In this document: piece by piece, positions 9,701 through 18,589 of the stretch
Layout: the number at the start of each line of letters is the position of its first letter
How positions within the stretch are numbered: the first letter of the stretch is position 1
Source: Eublepharis macularius
Taxonomy: Eukaryota; Chordata; Lepidosauria; Squamata; Eublepharidae
DNA length: 64,000 nt
Reading direction: 5' to 3'
Assembly: GCF_028583425.1 (NCBI RefSeq)
Contig: NC_072791.1
Span: 30,573,368 to 30,637,367 of the forward strand
Translations under genes and position numbers: made by a program
Notes under the pieces: model-generated
Seen by the model: only the letters and a program-made list of their open reading frames with translations
What the model was told of the DNA's origin: nothing
The model's database searches: none

Positions 9701-12540
9701 TTTCAACTTGAGTTCCCAGTTCATACCTGTGAGTGCACGTTTGGTTGGGCACCTCAAACCTGATGGGTCACTCACAGATCAAACATGGGACATGGAGGGT
9801 CAATTAAAATAAAGTACTTGCCTCCTATGTTCACCTATCGTGCTGAAAAATGATGAGATTTTCTGTCCCAATGCAGAAACTGGCAGAGCTGTTCTCTAAA
9901 AATTGCCCACAAACATATTGATTGGCGGAAACATTTAGTAAATCACCCCCAGTGCGACCTGGAGCTTCCACGTTGCACCAGAAAATGGCATCTTTTCTGG
10001 CATGATACAGAAGCTTCATGTGTGTGCCTCCCTGGCAGGTGCTTCTCCCCACTCCCAGCCAGGTGACCAGAAGTGGGATGCAGGGGCTGGGGACTGGGAA
10101 TCCCCCAGGCCCAGCTGGGGGTAGGCAGCCCTGGTCACACATAGTGTGTACTTTGCCCATCAGTCTCAGGAGATCTTGACAGTTTCATATTTCATGCAAA
10201 AAATAGGATGGACAATCTGCACTCTATGTTTAAATGTAAAGCTGCTGTAGCACAGTGGTTAAATGGTTCAGCTGCAAATCATCACTCTACTGGTTCAAAT
10301 CCCACTACTGCGTTGAGCTCAGTAGGTGGCCTTGGGTAAGCCACTCTTCTCAGCCCCAGCTCCCCAGCTGTATTGTGAGGATAATAATAACACTAACTTG
10401 TTCACCGCTCTGGGTGAGGCACTAATCTGTCTTGAAGAGGGGTATATAAGTGCAGTTATTATTAGCAAGTCACAGTGAACTCATGGCAACCTCATGGCTC
10501 CACCCCTTGGCCTCCTCCCTGTGGGATTCCGCAAGGCTCTGTCTTGTCCCCCATGCTTTTCAACATTTGTGTAAAGCCACTGAAAGCAGGCATCCAGAGA
10601 TGCAGGCTGAGTTGCCACCAATATGCAGATGACACTAAGCACTATCTTGCACTTCCAGCAGATAATGTCAGGCTATGGGTGACAGACTATGGCAGACAGA
10701 TCCCTGTACCATTGCAACAAGAAATCCAGGCTCTTGGTTAAATGGCTTTATTCAGAAATCAAATCATTTCCATAGATATGTCCATAGGATTACTCAGAAG
10801 CAAGGTAAGCATCTGAGCAGTAACAGCAAGATTGACAGGAATAGTAACATGTGGGAAGATCCTTCCTCTTAAACATACACAGTTGCTCTTTCCCCCTCCC
10901 AACAGTAAACAGGACTTTTGGTGTGAATTTGTCCTGATAACGTCTCGCATATTTGCACTATCAAGTCGAGACACTGAGAAAACAAGAGATCAAAGTCAAG
11001 AAACATAGCAATGCATGGGAGTGAGCAGTCTACAAGGTCACGACCAAGCACTGAAAGTTGTTACAGTCCGTTAGATAAGCTCCTGCAATAAGCCTGTGAA
11101 AGAAGCAGTTATGGCATTGGCAATATGACATCAAGTTCCAGCATGAAACATTGGTTCAGAACAACAGGTCAGTATTAGCATTAGCATTGGCATGGATGGG
11201 GCTCAGACATGACAGATCCCAGGAAAGCAGTGGGAACTGTGAACAGGTGTTTGGAGGCAATTTTGCAGTGGATGTGAGCTAACAAGCTGAACTTTAATCC
11301 TGACAAAATAGAGGTGCGGCTGGTGGAGGGAAGGTCTGACCTAGGAAATGGGTTATCTCTTGTTCTAGGTGGGATTGCACTCGCTATAAAAAAAGCAGGT
11401 TCATAGCTTGGGAGTGCTGCTAGATCTGGGCCTCCTGTTGAATATACAGGTGCCAGCAGTGATCAGGAGTGCCTTTAACCAGTTCCAGCTGGTGAAGACT
11501 GTCCAGAAACTGCAATTGGTACAGAAGGCAGCAGCCAGAGTGTTGACTGGAGTTGTAGGGATCACATCACTTTAGTCTTGTCCCATCTACTCTGGGTCCC
11601 AGTTTGCTTCTGGGCCCAATTCAAGGTGCTGATATTTGACCTTTAAAGCCCTATAAAGCTTGGAACCAGCATATCTTAGGGACTGCCTTCTCCCATAAGA
11701 ACTTACCCATCCACTTCAGTCATCTTCAGAGTTCTTGCTTCAGGTGCCCCCATTATCTGTGACTAGTTTGGTGGCAACCCAAGAAATGGCCTTCCTAGTC
11801 GTGACACCAATACTTTGGAACTCCCTCCCCAGGTAGACTTGCTTAACTCCCTCTGTCATTGTCTTCTACCAGCAGGTGAAAACAATGTTTCGTTTGGTAT
11901 ATCCCAGTAGACTCTTATTGACCCTCTTCCCCAGTTGTGTATGTGTGTTTGTATGTCTCTATCTTTTATTTATTTATGCATTTTAAATGTTATTTTAAGG
12001 TTTCAGTATCATTTGTTCACCACCTTGGGGACCTTACATTGGATTGAAAGGAGGCCTACAAATGTTTTAAATAAATCAGTTCTGCTTCATGGAGTTTTTA
12101 ACACAAGAGAGGAGCAGTGATGGTTTGCCATTGTCTTCTCTGAACAGCAGTCCCATTCTGCTTTGATCTCCCATCCAAGCTCTAGACCCTGCTTAGCTTC
12201 TAAATTTGGATCAGGCAGAGCTAATCTGTGCCAGTCAGGCTGCTACTATATCATTAGGTCATCGGGATTTGTTCTTTCTCTGCAGGCTCTTCAGAAATCT
12301 ATGGTGGTTGTTCAGGAGAAAAGTATTATTTCACCCCAGAGTGTAATTGACGTTAGAAATGGATCACAGATATCTGAAAATATGAAAAATTACTCTCACA
12401 TGATATTTAACAGACCGTTCCTGATGATTGTTTTTGACAAGACAATACAAACTATCCTTTTCATGGGAAAAATACAGAATCCAGCCAAGCAATCAAGTGA
12501 ATCTGTTGTAACTGCAAAACTATCTTTTTTCCAGGATTAA
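101..12540 (+). CDS. Serpin gene A: divergent alpha-1-antitrypsin-like (clade A) serpin, probably non-inhibitory
   Basis: Coding exons are 101-734, 3844-4114, 8111-8258 and 12286-12540, giving 435 aa with all junctions GT/AG and in phase. The exon layout (phases 1, 2, 0) is that of SERPINA1. The protein opens with a signal peptide (MKFFIYLSLILIGLRVHC), so it should be secreted. Serpin landmarks are NVFFSPLSISTAFAMLTLGA, the QINDYVKNKTNG stretch, LVLPDEGKL in exon 3, the ADFSGITG segment of exon 4 and FNRPF near the C-terminus. The loop hinge is unusual: where inhibitory members have G-T-E-A-A after E-K, this one has S-I-I-S-P (residues 364-368). It also ends about 17 residues beyond the usual NP(T/A) end. 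Family knowledge says such a hinge cannot insert properly, so a non-inhibitory role (binding or carrier) is inferred. No break is seen. The non-coding first exon lies left of the window. Confidence 0.88.
784..860. mobile_element. Half copy of a palindromic Harbinger-like MITE
   Basis: The stretch starts CAGTGCAATCCTATG and runs through GTTACTCCAGTCTA. This is the left arm of the palindromic element seen whole at 22849-22936 and 23229-23316. It lies just inside intron 2 of gene A, about 50 bases past the donor. Confidence 0.5.
1030..1206 (-). mobile_element. 5S-rRNA-derived SINE (SINE3 type)
   Basis: On the minus strand the element opens with 5S rRNA-like sequence. On the plus strand GGTCTCCCAGCC and GACCCTGTTTAGCTTCTGAG match the complement of the 5S internal promoter region. 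It is followed by GGTTTGCCATTGCCTGCCTC, a body segment shared with the copy at 12085-12240. Confidence 0.7.
1700..1990. mobile_element. Degraded TAGGGTTGCC-type (hAT-like) MITE remnant
   Basis: It opens with TAGGGTTGCCAGG and carries the GATGTCACTTCTGGAAGT and GGGAGCGCTCCC blocks also found near 29400-29600 and 35200-35400. A clean right terminus was not found. Confidence 0.4.
2091..2940. other. Unassigned intron 2 sequence of serpin A
   Basis: Nothing recognisable was found here; no conserved ORF, palindrome or tandem repeat. Confidence 0.5.
2945..3170 (-). mobile_element. tRNA-derived SINE (old copy)
   Basis: Read on the minus strand it starts with GTAATGGTTAGAGTATCAGAC, a box-A-like segment. 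It then carries GGTGACCTTGGGCCACTCAC and a body ending in a T/A-rich TAAATGAATAATAAAA tail. It is the same general type as the SINE at 6126-6355. Confidence 0.6.
3171..3246. repeat. (TTCN)n microsatellite
   Basis: A run of TTCT, TTCG and TTTG tetramers lies directly at the head of the SINE at 2945-3170. Confidence 0.85.
3350..3628 (+). mobile_element. LINE/L2-type 3' tail with (AATC)n end
   Basis: It contains TGCATTGTTTATTGAATGTC and CTCCGTGAGAAAGGTGGACTA, segments shared with the tails at 17700-17945 and 20985-21090. It ends in CAATCAATCAATC repeats. Confidence 0.5.
3844..4114 (+). CDS. Serpin A exon 3
   Basis: It is bounded by a pyrimidine-rich CCTCCCAG acceptor and a CAAA|GTAAGC donor. 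It is 271 nt, the same length as the matching exons of genes B and C. It encodes AWINAFNTKQTREGIF through SFKTK, including the conserved LPDEGKL segment. Confidence 0.88.
4175..4262 (-). mobile_element. SINE 3' fragment
   Basis: TATTTATTTATTTAGATATA followed by GGGGGCCCAAAGCAGCCCAC matches the reversed 3' part of the tRNA-SINE class. The rest is missing. Confidence 0.4.
4926..5155. mobile_element. hAT-like MITE (TAGGTTTGCCAA termini)
   Basis: The ends are TAGGTTTGCCAACC and TTGGTAATCCTA, an imperfect inverted pair. The body has the AAATGGCTGCTTTGGAGG block of a common squamate repeat. The flanking 8-mers (ACTGTAAT and GTTGTAAA) match at five of eight sites, fitting a decayed 8-bp target duplication. 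Confidence 0.6.
5402..5747 (+). mobile_element. Solo LTR fossil (retrovirus-like)
   Basis: It begins TGTTAGA and ends TCTAACA, a perfect 7-bp inverted end pair. It is flanked by TATTT on both sides (5397-5401 and 5748-5752). An AATAAA signal lies at 5680-5685. The length of 346 bp fits an LTR. No internal region is present. It lies in intron 3 of serpin A. Confidence 0.8.
5753..6125. other. Unassigned A/T-rich intron 3 sequence
   Basis: No gene, repeat class or palindrome recognised. Confidence 0.5.
6126..6355 (+). mobile_element. tRNA-derived SINE
   Basis: The box A region GGTGTAGCAGTAGTGTC and box B AGTTTGAATCCC are followed by a SINE body (GGGAGACCTTGAGGCAGTCA) and an A-rich tail ending GTAAATAATAAATA. 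Confidence 0.65.
6901..7376. mobile_element. Non-autonomous hAT element, GC-rich, intact ends
   Basis: The termini TAGGGTTGC and GCAACCCTA are perfect inverted repeats. They are flanked by the 8-bp direct repeat TCCCCAAG (6893-6900 and 7377-7384), the hAT signature. The interior (7040-7260) is rich in GCN/GGC trinucleotide runs and gives only shadow ORFs. Confidence 0.8.
7691..7883. mobile_element. Decayed TAGAGTTACC-type MITE
   Basis: The left end TAGAGTTACCAACTCC and right end CTGGCAACCTTGA resemble the TAGGGTTGCC family. The body includes CCTGGAGATTTTGAGGGTGG and TTCACAGGAAGTGGC blocks typical of it. Confidence 0.5.
8111..8258 (+). CDS. Serpin A exon 4
   Basis: The acceptor GTTAAACAG ends at 8110 and the donor is GAA|GTAAGT at 8258/8259. 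It is 148 nt, as in genes B and C. It encodes LPKFNVSASHDIKAILQRMG and VFSKKADFSGITGKRNL, the usual exon 4 block of SERPINA genes. Confidence 0.88.
8504..8711. mobile_element. Foldback MITE with about 80-bp arms
   Basis: The arms pair CTATAAGTAGTGCGAGACTC with GAGTCTCGCGCTACTTATAG and GGAAGGCTGCCAGCTTCC with its near-complement. The outer ends are GGGCCGTTTCCACA-like. No transposase is present. Confidence 0.6.
8712..10235. other. Unassigned intron 4 sequence of serpin A
   Basis: No conserved coding frame or recognised repeat was found across about 1.5 kb. Confidence 0.5.
10236..10460 (+). mobile_element. tRNA-derived SINE
   Basis: GTAGCACAGTGGTTAAATGG (box A) and TGGTTCAAATCCCAC (box B) lead into the GGCCTTGGGTAAGCCACTC body. 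The 3' part has CTCTGGGTGAGGC and GGGGTATATAAGTGCAGTTA. Confidence 0.75.
10470..12075 (+). mobile_element. L2-type LINE, broken, split by a solo LTR
   Basis: The left piece (10470-10698) encodes GIPQGSVLSPMLFNICVKPL and CHQYADDTKHYL, reverse-transcriptase motifs with the YADD catalytic box. The right piece (11221-12075) carries the downstream L2 part (LNPDK, QLVQKAAARVLTG-like) and the 3' tail ending GGCCTACAAATG and AAATAAAT. Several frame breaks make it non-functional. Confidence 0.75.
10705..11214 (-). mobile_element. Solo LTR fossil inside an L2 LINE
   Basis: It starts TGTACC and ends ATGACA on the plus strand, flanked by GATCCC on both sides (10699-10704 and 11215-11220). L2 sequence continues across the junction. 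A reversed AATAAA near 10749 suggests minus orientation. The layout resembles the Gypsy LTR at 37070-39128, so it may be a related family. Confidence 0.6.
12085..12240 (-). mobile_element. 5S-rRNA-derived SINE next to serpin A exon 5
   Basis: ATCTCCCATCCAAGCTCTAG and GACCCTGCTTAGCTTCTAAA match the complement of 5S rRNA. GGTTTGCCATTGTCTTCTCT is the shared body. It ends about 45 bases before the exon 5 acceptor. Confidence 0.7.
12286..12540 (+). CDS. Serpin A exon 5 with reactive loop and C-terminal extension
   Basis: The acceptor CTCTGCAG ends at 12285 and the stop TAA ends at 12540. It reads ALQKSMVVVQEKSIISPQSV, a loop with no hinge consensus, then FNRPFLMIVFDK and LFMGKIQNPAKQ followed by an unusual tail to SFFQD. 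It is 57 nt longer than exon 5 of B and C. Confidence 0.87.
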   Translation, partial: ALQKSMVVVQEKSIISPQSVIDVRNGSQISENMKNYSHMIFNRPFLMIVFDKTIQTILFMGKIQNPAKQSSESVVTAKLSFFQD

Positions 12541-12650
12541 AAAAAATGGGATTTTGACCTTCATACTACAATTGCAAGTGTATCAATCAAGCCCCAGTGG
12601 TACCATTACAAATTCTGCTGTATAAGACACTGAGTACAAAGCATTTGTGC

Positions 12651-12656
12651 AATAAA
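12651..12656 (+). terminator. Candidate polyadenylation signal, serpin A
   Basis: AATAAA lies 111 bases after the stop codon, in an A/T-rich 3' UTR, before an L2 LINE begins near 12788. Confidence 0.6.
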
Positions 12657-12787
12657 ATGATTGTAAAACATTGTATTCTTTTAGATTGACCACATTTACC
12701 ACCATTTTGAACTAAAACACATTTGAAACGAGGCATACTTTTAAAATTCTCATCCCTATAAGTCTGATTCAAAACATCAAACAGAGG

Positions 12788-13992
12788 GTGGTGCTGGGGG
12801 AGAGACTGCCCGCATGCCAACCGTTGGAGTGTGGTGTCCCACAGGGGGCGATACTCTCTCCCCTGTTGTTCAATCTTTATATGTGCCCCCTCGCCCAGTT
12901 GGTGCGGAGTTTCGGACTGGGTTGTCATCAATATGCAGATGACACCCAGTTGTATCTGTTGATGGGTAGCCAACCTGACTCTGCCCCTGACACCTTGTTG
13001 AGAGCTCTGGAGGCCATGTCTGAGTGGGTAGAACAGAGCAGGCTGAAGTTGAATCCCGCAAAGACGGAGGTCCTGTAATTGGGCCATGGACTGTCGGAGG
13101 CAGAGATCCTTCTCCTGACCTTTGCGGGGGCACCACTTGTGCCCATACCATCAGTTAGGAGTTTGGGCATGATTCTGGATTCCTCCTTGTCTACGGAGGT
13201 CCAGATCACGGCTGTGGCTCAGGCGGCCCTTTTCCAACTTCGGCAGGCCCAGCAACTGGCGCCCTACCTCTCAGCTCAGGACCTAATGACAGTGATCCAT
13301 GCAATGGTCACCTCCAGGTTAGACTACTGTAACTTGCTTTACGCAGGGCTGCCCTTGGGCTTGATCCGGAAACTTCAATGGGTCCAGAATGCTGCTGCGC
13401 GTGTCCTAACTGGAGCTTCGTGTAGGACATACATTACGCCTTATCTTGCAGCAGCTTCACTGGCTCCCAGTAGAATTCTGGATCCGGTTCAAGGTGTTGG
13501 TTTTGACCTATAAGGCCCTAAACAGACTGGGACCAGCATAACTAAGGGACCGTCTCTCCCTGTATGTGCTCCAGAGAGCACTTCATTCAACTGGAAAACA
13601 TCTACTGGTGGTCCCTGGCCCTAGGGAGGCTCAGCTGGCCTCTACCAGGGCCTGGGCCTTTTCGGTCCTGGCCCCAACCTGGTGGAACTCTCTGTCTGAG
13701 GACACTCAGGCCCACCAGGATCTTGTATCATTTAGGCGAGCCTGTAAGACAGATGTTCTGCCAGGCATATGGTGGAGGCTAATTTGAGCCCATCATTGCC
13801 TAGCCTTCCACTGGTCTCCCTCTACAAGGGGTATGGAGAGTCCACTCCCGCTGGTTGCCCCCAAAGGGGCACAGTATTTTATCTGTTTTTAATTGATTTT
13901 AAGTTGTATTTTAATCAATGTTGTACCTTGCCCTGAGCCCACCTGCGGGGAGGGCGGGTTAAAAATAAAACAAATAAATAAAAATAAATAAA
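12788..13992 (+). mobile_element. L2-type LINE 3' half, broken
   Basis: It encodes CGVPQGAILSPLLFNLYMCP, CHQYADDTQLYL and LKLNPAKTEVL (reverse transcriptase fingers/palm). Then come LGMILDSSLS, VTSRLDYCNLLYAGLP and VQNAAARVLTG (the conserved C-terminal region of L2/CR1-group ORF2). The frame is interrupted about three times. It ends in a typical L2 3' UTR and an (AAAT)n tail at about 13965-13992. Confidence 0.85.
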
Positions 13993-14561
13993 TTTTAGTA
14001 TTTTTACTCTGCATTTCTCCACAGTGAAAACTAGGATTACCTCCTGCTGGCAGCCCCTGCCACTGCTTGATATGGCAGCAGGGGGGAAATGCAAGGAAAA
14101 TCACCATCACTCTGGTAAAACCATAGAGTTTCAATGGAATCCCAGAGTGTCGGCCCAAGATGATGACATGTCTTTAAGTTTTGCACCTGAAGTGACGTTT
14201 TCACCTTCAGAGTGAAGGTGATTTGCATTTCCATGCCTCCCCAAGCTTCCTGGCAGCACTTTCCTAGAGGAGAGTCTAACTGGCTTGCAAAAATCCAATC
14301 TAAATGAACAAACAGCAAAACAAAGTCCATTGAACTACATCCTAGACTAGTTCTGGATCCACTGGGCTAGCTCACTCAGGACCACAGGCTGTGAACCACT
14401 GGCAAAGGGCCAAGGGCTAAGTGCAATTCAGTTCTGGACAAAAGACTTATGCCTCTGACCATGCTTAGGCTTAAATACCTGCCAAGAGGAAGAGAAATAC
14501 AAGCTCAGGCTAGGGCTAAAGCAACTGGCCAAGATGTTTCCAATAATTCTCCTTCCTTCAA
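13993..14561. other. Unassigned intergenic sequence
   Basis: No recognised gene or repeat class. Confidence 0.5.
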
Positions 14562-14563
14562 AT

Positions 14564-14599
<36 letters not shown>

Positions 14600-14602
14600 T
14601 TG
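14562..14602. repeat. (CTTG)n microsatellite
   Basis: About nine uninterrupted copies of the GCTT tetramer lie at the left edge of an interspersed-repeat-like stretch. Confidence 0.9.
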
Positions 14603-15150
14603 TAGTCTGCCTTTCTCAAAGAGATTCAGGGTGGATTACACAGTGTGAGTCTGTACAGTCAATTTCAAAGACATTTCAATAAACAATGTGATTGGGTATC
14701 TAAGTGTTTGCAAAGCTTAAAAACTAGCAGGAATCTAATACAGAATTGAAGGAATGCTAAACAGAGCATAAGCAAGCAATTCTATTAAACAACACAGAAA
14801 CTGTCCAATGGGATCATACTTACAGCAACAGACACAGTACATAGAAGTAAAGTCTATAGTCCCTATGCCTTTACTTATGCATCTTTTTGGGACCACTTTC
14901 CTATAGTGCAGCCCTCCTATCTGAGTAAAACGCCTTCTTGAATAATTCAGTTTTGTATTGTTTATGGAAAGGCAGGTGAGTGGGAACTTTCCTGACCTCT
15001 TCAGGTAGGCCATTCTATAGGGTGGGTATGACCACGGAGAAAGCATGTGTATGGGCAGCTGTTGATTTTGTCCTTGTGCAAGGTGGCACCTGTAGAAGGC
15101 CCTGTTCAGATGAGTGAAGATGCCTTGGTGGAAATTCATTCTTGTTTCTC
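14603..15150. repeat. Interspersed repeat, possibly LINE 3' region, family not named
   Basis: CTGCCTTTCTCAAAGAGATTC and GGTAGGCCATTCTATAGGG, AAGGTGGCACCTGTAGAAGG are reminiscent of reptile LINE-associated 3' regions. No ORF of a known type is present, so the family is uncertain. Confidence 0.35.
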
Positions 15151-16975
15151 CCTTGAGCAAAGAACAAAGTTTCTGTTTTATTACATACATTTTTGCACGA
15201 CATTTTACAGATTTTGTATAATACATAATGCAGCAATCCCAGCTACGGTCAATGGCCGTTACAACCGGATGCCGTACTTTGCTGTCCCGGAAGGAGAAGG
15301 GGCAACCCCTCCTTTCCTGACATCTGAGCACCAAGATGGGGGTGGAGCCAGGTGCATTAGAGTGCACTCCACCTGGCGGCGCTTCAGTCTGCGCCTCATG
15401 CTCAGCCCAACCTCCTCACCCTGTAGCAGGGCAGGCTTAACTGGTCACTGTTCCGGGGCCAGGTAGGAATATTTTTCCATTCCACCAAATCAGCCTCAGT
15501 GAAAGGGTTTTTTTCGCCTACCTTGCTCTACATGCAGTGGTTGTGGTAATTGGATTCAATGGTACCATAATATAATTAGGTCACTGGCAGGTTGAAGTTG
15601 GGGAAATGATAGGGGCTGGTGAGCACTCTTGGCATATCCCCATTGGTGGAAAATTGGGGTCTGTCAGGAGCGGCTGGGGCTTCACATCCACCAGCTGTTG
15701 TAAGGATCTGCCAAGTTGCTTTCCAAAAGATGCCACTGGGTTGATAGAGCTTTATTGAAAAGTTGCCAGTATCAGGATCTTACAAGGTTCATTGTCAGGA
15801 ATGAGACACAACCATGTCTCAAGAGCATATATCATTCACAGGCAAAGATTCCCCCCACTTTCCTAGGCTGGCTAGTCCTGCTGGGAACTATCTGCACCGG
15901 GGAGGACACAGGGTTCAAGGTTATGTGGGCTCCTTTCCCAGAGGCTAGGAGCAAGCACAGTCTAAGAGAGATAAGGCCAGAAAGAATTCACACCCTGGGA
16001 GAGTGGAGAAACACAGCTGCAACAGATAATCATAACATAATCTCCAGCCCCACCCCTGGTATGGGTGTGGCAGATGCTGCCAGCATCTTGACGGCTGCAA
16101 GAGCAGAATAACTGATGAGATCTCTGGACAAGTCCTCTCAGGGTCCACGGCTTGGGGTGTTTTTGTTTGTTTGTTTGGTTGGTTTTTTATTTTTAAAAAA
16201 ATCCCTCTACTTTTTTTTTAATAAAGAAGAAAAAGATTTAATACAAGAAATGATAAAACCATAACATGCAAACAAGAAAGGGATTAAAATTAAACCCTCT
16301 ACAGAGGGGAACCTGTCTGGCCTTCCCTGTCAGACTCTTATACACACTCTCCTTCAAAATCCTGTCAGCAACCAACTGGCTCCGCTTAGGAAACCTCTTG
16401 GAAGTGGCGCTCTGTCACAGGGAGCCACCCCCTTCCACTAGGGCCACCCTGATCCTGCAGCCGCCCAGCACAAGGTGGGAGGGAGTCACCATTGTCAGGC
16501 TTTTTCAGCTCCACCATGTGTCAGACAAGTGGGGGCTGCTGCTGCTCCCCACATTTCTAGAGCCGGTGGCTGCGAGGTTGCGGCCCCCATGCCTATAAAA
16601 CCAGTGGACCCTGCCTGCACCATGGCAAGTCAGTATCCCCCAGACCCCACAAGTTGGGTGGGTGCATGCATACCAGGTTGCAGCTGCAACAACCATGCTC
16701 CTTCCCTCGCCCATTTGTTCCCATTCCAACAACATAATCATTGGCCCTAATAACACCAGTTATACCATCTCAGGTTCATTCACTTGTTCAACTTCCAATG
16801 TTATATATGCTATCAAGTGTTAGCAATGCTGGTCCGCTCTCTATAGGGGACAAATTTGCAAATAATATATGGACATAAATCTGGCATTAAAAGTCACAAC
16901 TGTCAAAAACCAGTGGGAGAACATTTTCATCTTCCAGGACATTCCATTGCTGACCTAAAAGAATGTCCTAACTGT
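15151..16975. other. Unassigned intergenic sequence
   Basis: GC-rich in 15250-15460 and 16400-16700. It contains T- and A-rich runs at 16160-16260. No protein family recognised in any frame. Confidence 0.5.
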
Positions 16976-17110
16976 TGATCACATTGTATTTTGCTCTGTG
17001 AATGCCCTCGCTATTGGTCATATTCTATTCACTTGCAGGGTGTAATCTGCCTTGGATCTCAGTGGGAAAGGCAGCCTATAAATAAATAAACAAACAAACA
17101 AACAAATAAG
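16976..17110 (+). mobile_element. LINE/L2 3' tail
   Basis: GGTCATATTCTATTCACTTG and TCTCAGTGGGAAAGGCAGCC are followed by TATAAATAAATAAACAAAC repeats, as at other L2 tails in the window. Confidence 0.5.
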
Positions 17111-17329
17111 AGAAGATTCCAATGTGAGATTGCTGAAACTGAGCATTCACAAGTTCAGAACAGTGCAAAATGTTTTTAGTACTTTAACCAGTGGAAATGA
17201 CTACCAAATTCCTTAACTAATCCAAGCATTAAGCTATTAAAGACCTCAAACAAAAACATTAATAATGAGCTAAACGTGAATAAAATTTCTTTGTGTTAGA
17301 ATTCCAAACACAGGCTCTGTTGGGGCTGC

Positions 17330-17945
17330 AGAGGGAGCTTAGGAGGACGTGAAGCTCCTTGAAGCCATTGACAAGATTACTCCTTGTCGGCCTCCCCCGC
17401 CCTTGGGAGGAAGCCAGCCCTGTGGCTTACTGCACAACTGGGCGACTTAAAGAGGGCTAGAAGATGTCTAGAAAGATGCTGGCAGAAATCCTGCACTGAA
17501 TCCGATACAGAGTGCTATAGAGCCCATGGGGAAACCAATGAAGCTGCAGCGATAGCAGCAAAGAAAGATCCCATTCTCCTCGCTTTCTGAAAACAATGTA
17601 AAACTGAATGATTTTGAGGGCTTTTTGCTCAGATAGGAGGTCTTCACTATAGGGAAGTAGTCTCAGAGAGATACGGACCCTGGCCTTTACTACTATCTGT
17701 TAATTGAAGCTTGATCCTACTGGGTAGTTCTATGTTTGTTTAACATGTCAGTCTTGGAATTGCTTCTACTCAGTTTCAACATTTCTTCCACTCTGTATTG
17801 GATGTCTGCTGGTTTTAAATCTTTGCAGATATGCATATATATTCCCCATTACATTGTTTATTGAAATGTCCTTGAAACGGACTACACTGACTTACACGGT
17901 CTAATCCATTTTGAGATTCAGTGAGAAAAATAAACTACAAACAAA
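17330..17945 (+). mobile_element. L2-type LINE fragment plus 3' tail
   Basis: One frame reads ALWLTAQLGDLKRARRCLER and CYRAHGETNEAAAIAAKKDP, the linker between endonuclease and reverse transcriptase in L2 ORF2. The tail (17700-17945) has ATTGTTTATTGAAATGTCC and GTGAGAAAAATAAACTACAA. The same fragment recurs at 36122-36740 and 59258-59875. Confidence 0.65.
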
Positions 17946-18271
17946 CAAATAAAATGAGCCTTCGACGTCTATTATAAATCTGTTGCTAACTCAAGTCACC
18001 TTATCACAGACGTCCCTTTCGGGAACACCTGGCCACTCATGAATTAGGGTGACTATGCTGTAACAGCCACACAATTATTTAAGATAGCCAGCCTTTTTTC
18101 CCGCCCCAAAAAGGGAGAATTCTTACTGACAATTATGTCTCCATACAGAAAATTAAAAAGGGATCAAAGCAATGCGTCCTTTTAGTAATAATAAAAATAA
18201 AATAAAGTGAAATAGCTGTATATGGAACAGAATGAACGAGCATAGTTATGTCAGAATAGTCTTTTTAGATT

Positions 18272-18276
18272 CATTT
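18272..18276. other. Empty target site (CATTT) of the Gypsy LTR
   Basis: TTTTTAGATT-CATTT-CAGGC is uninterrupted here. The matching sites at 60199-60203/62275-62279 and 37065-37069 hold an LTR. It shows the pre-insertion state. Confidence 0.8.
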
Positions 18277-18589
18277 CAGGCTTGCACTCTCGCTCATCCT
18301 TTGGTAATCAGGAATCAGTAACTGTTCTGAAAACATTCCATGGTTTACACTTTGCAACAGAACAGTGAAATGTACTGGAACAAGGTTGTCTCTCACCAAA
18401 AGACATGTTGACCGCAAAAGCTGCAGAGAGATCTGTTCTCCAGAAATGTGGGCCAAGTTCACAGGGCCATAGAACACTGAAAGCTGAAGGAAGTCTGTCA
18501 AAAATCAAAGGTCAATCTGGAAATCTCACAAAGTCTAGGAAGACTAAGAAATCATGGCTTCAACAACCATCCTTCAGCCACTCAAAGAG

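Noticed and set aside
14735-15367. A 210-aa minus-strand open frame
   Set aside because: No recognisable domain, and it overlaps a repeat-like stretch and GC-rich unassigned DNA; chance frame most likely.
15695-16145. Possible LTR (TGTTGTAAGG start with a reversed AATAAA near 15750)
   Set aside because: I could not find a matching CA end with a target duplication, so it is not called.
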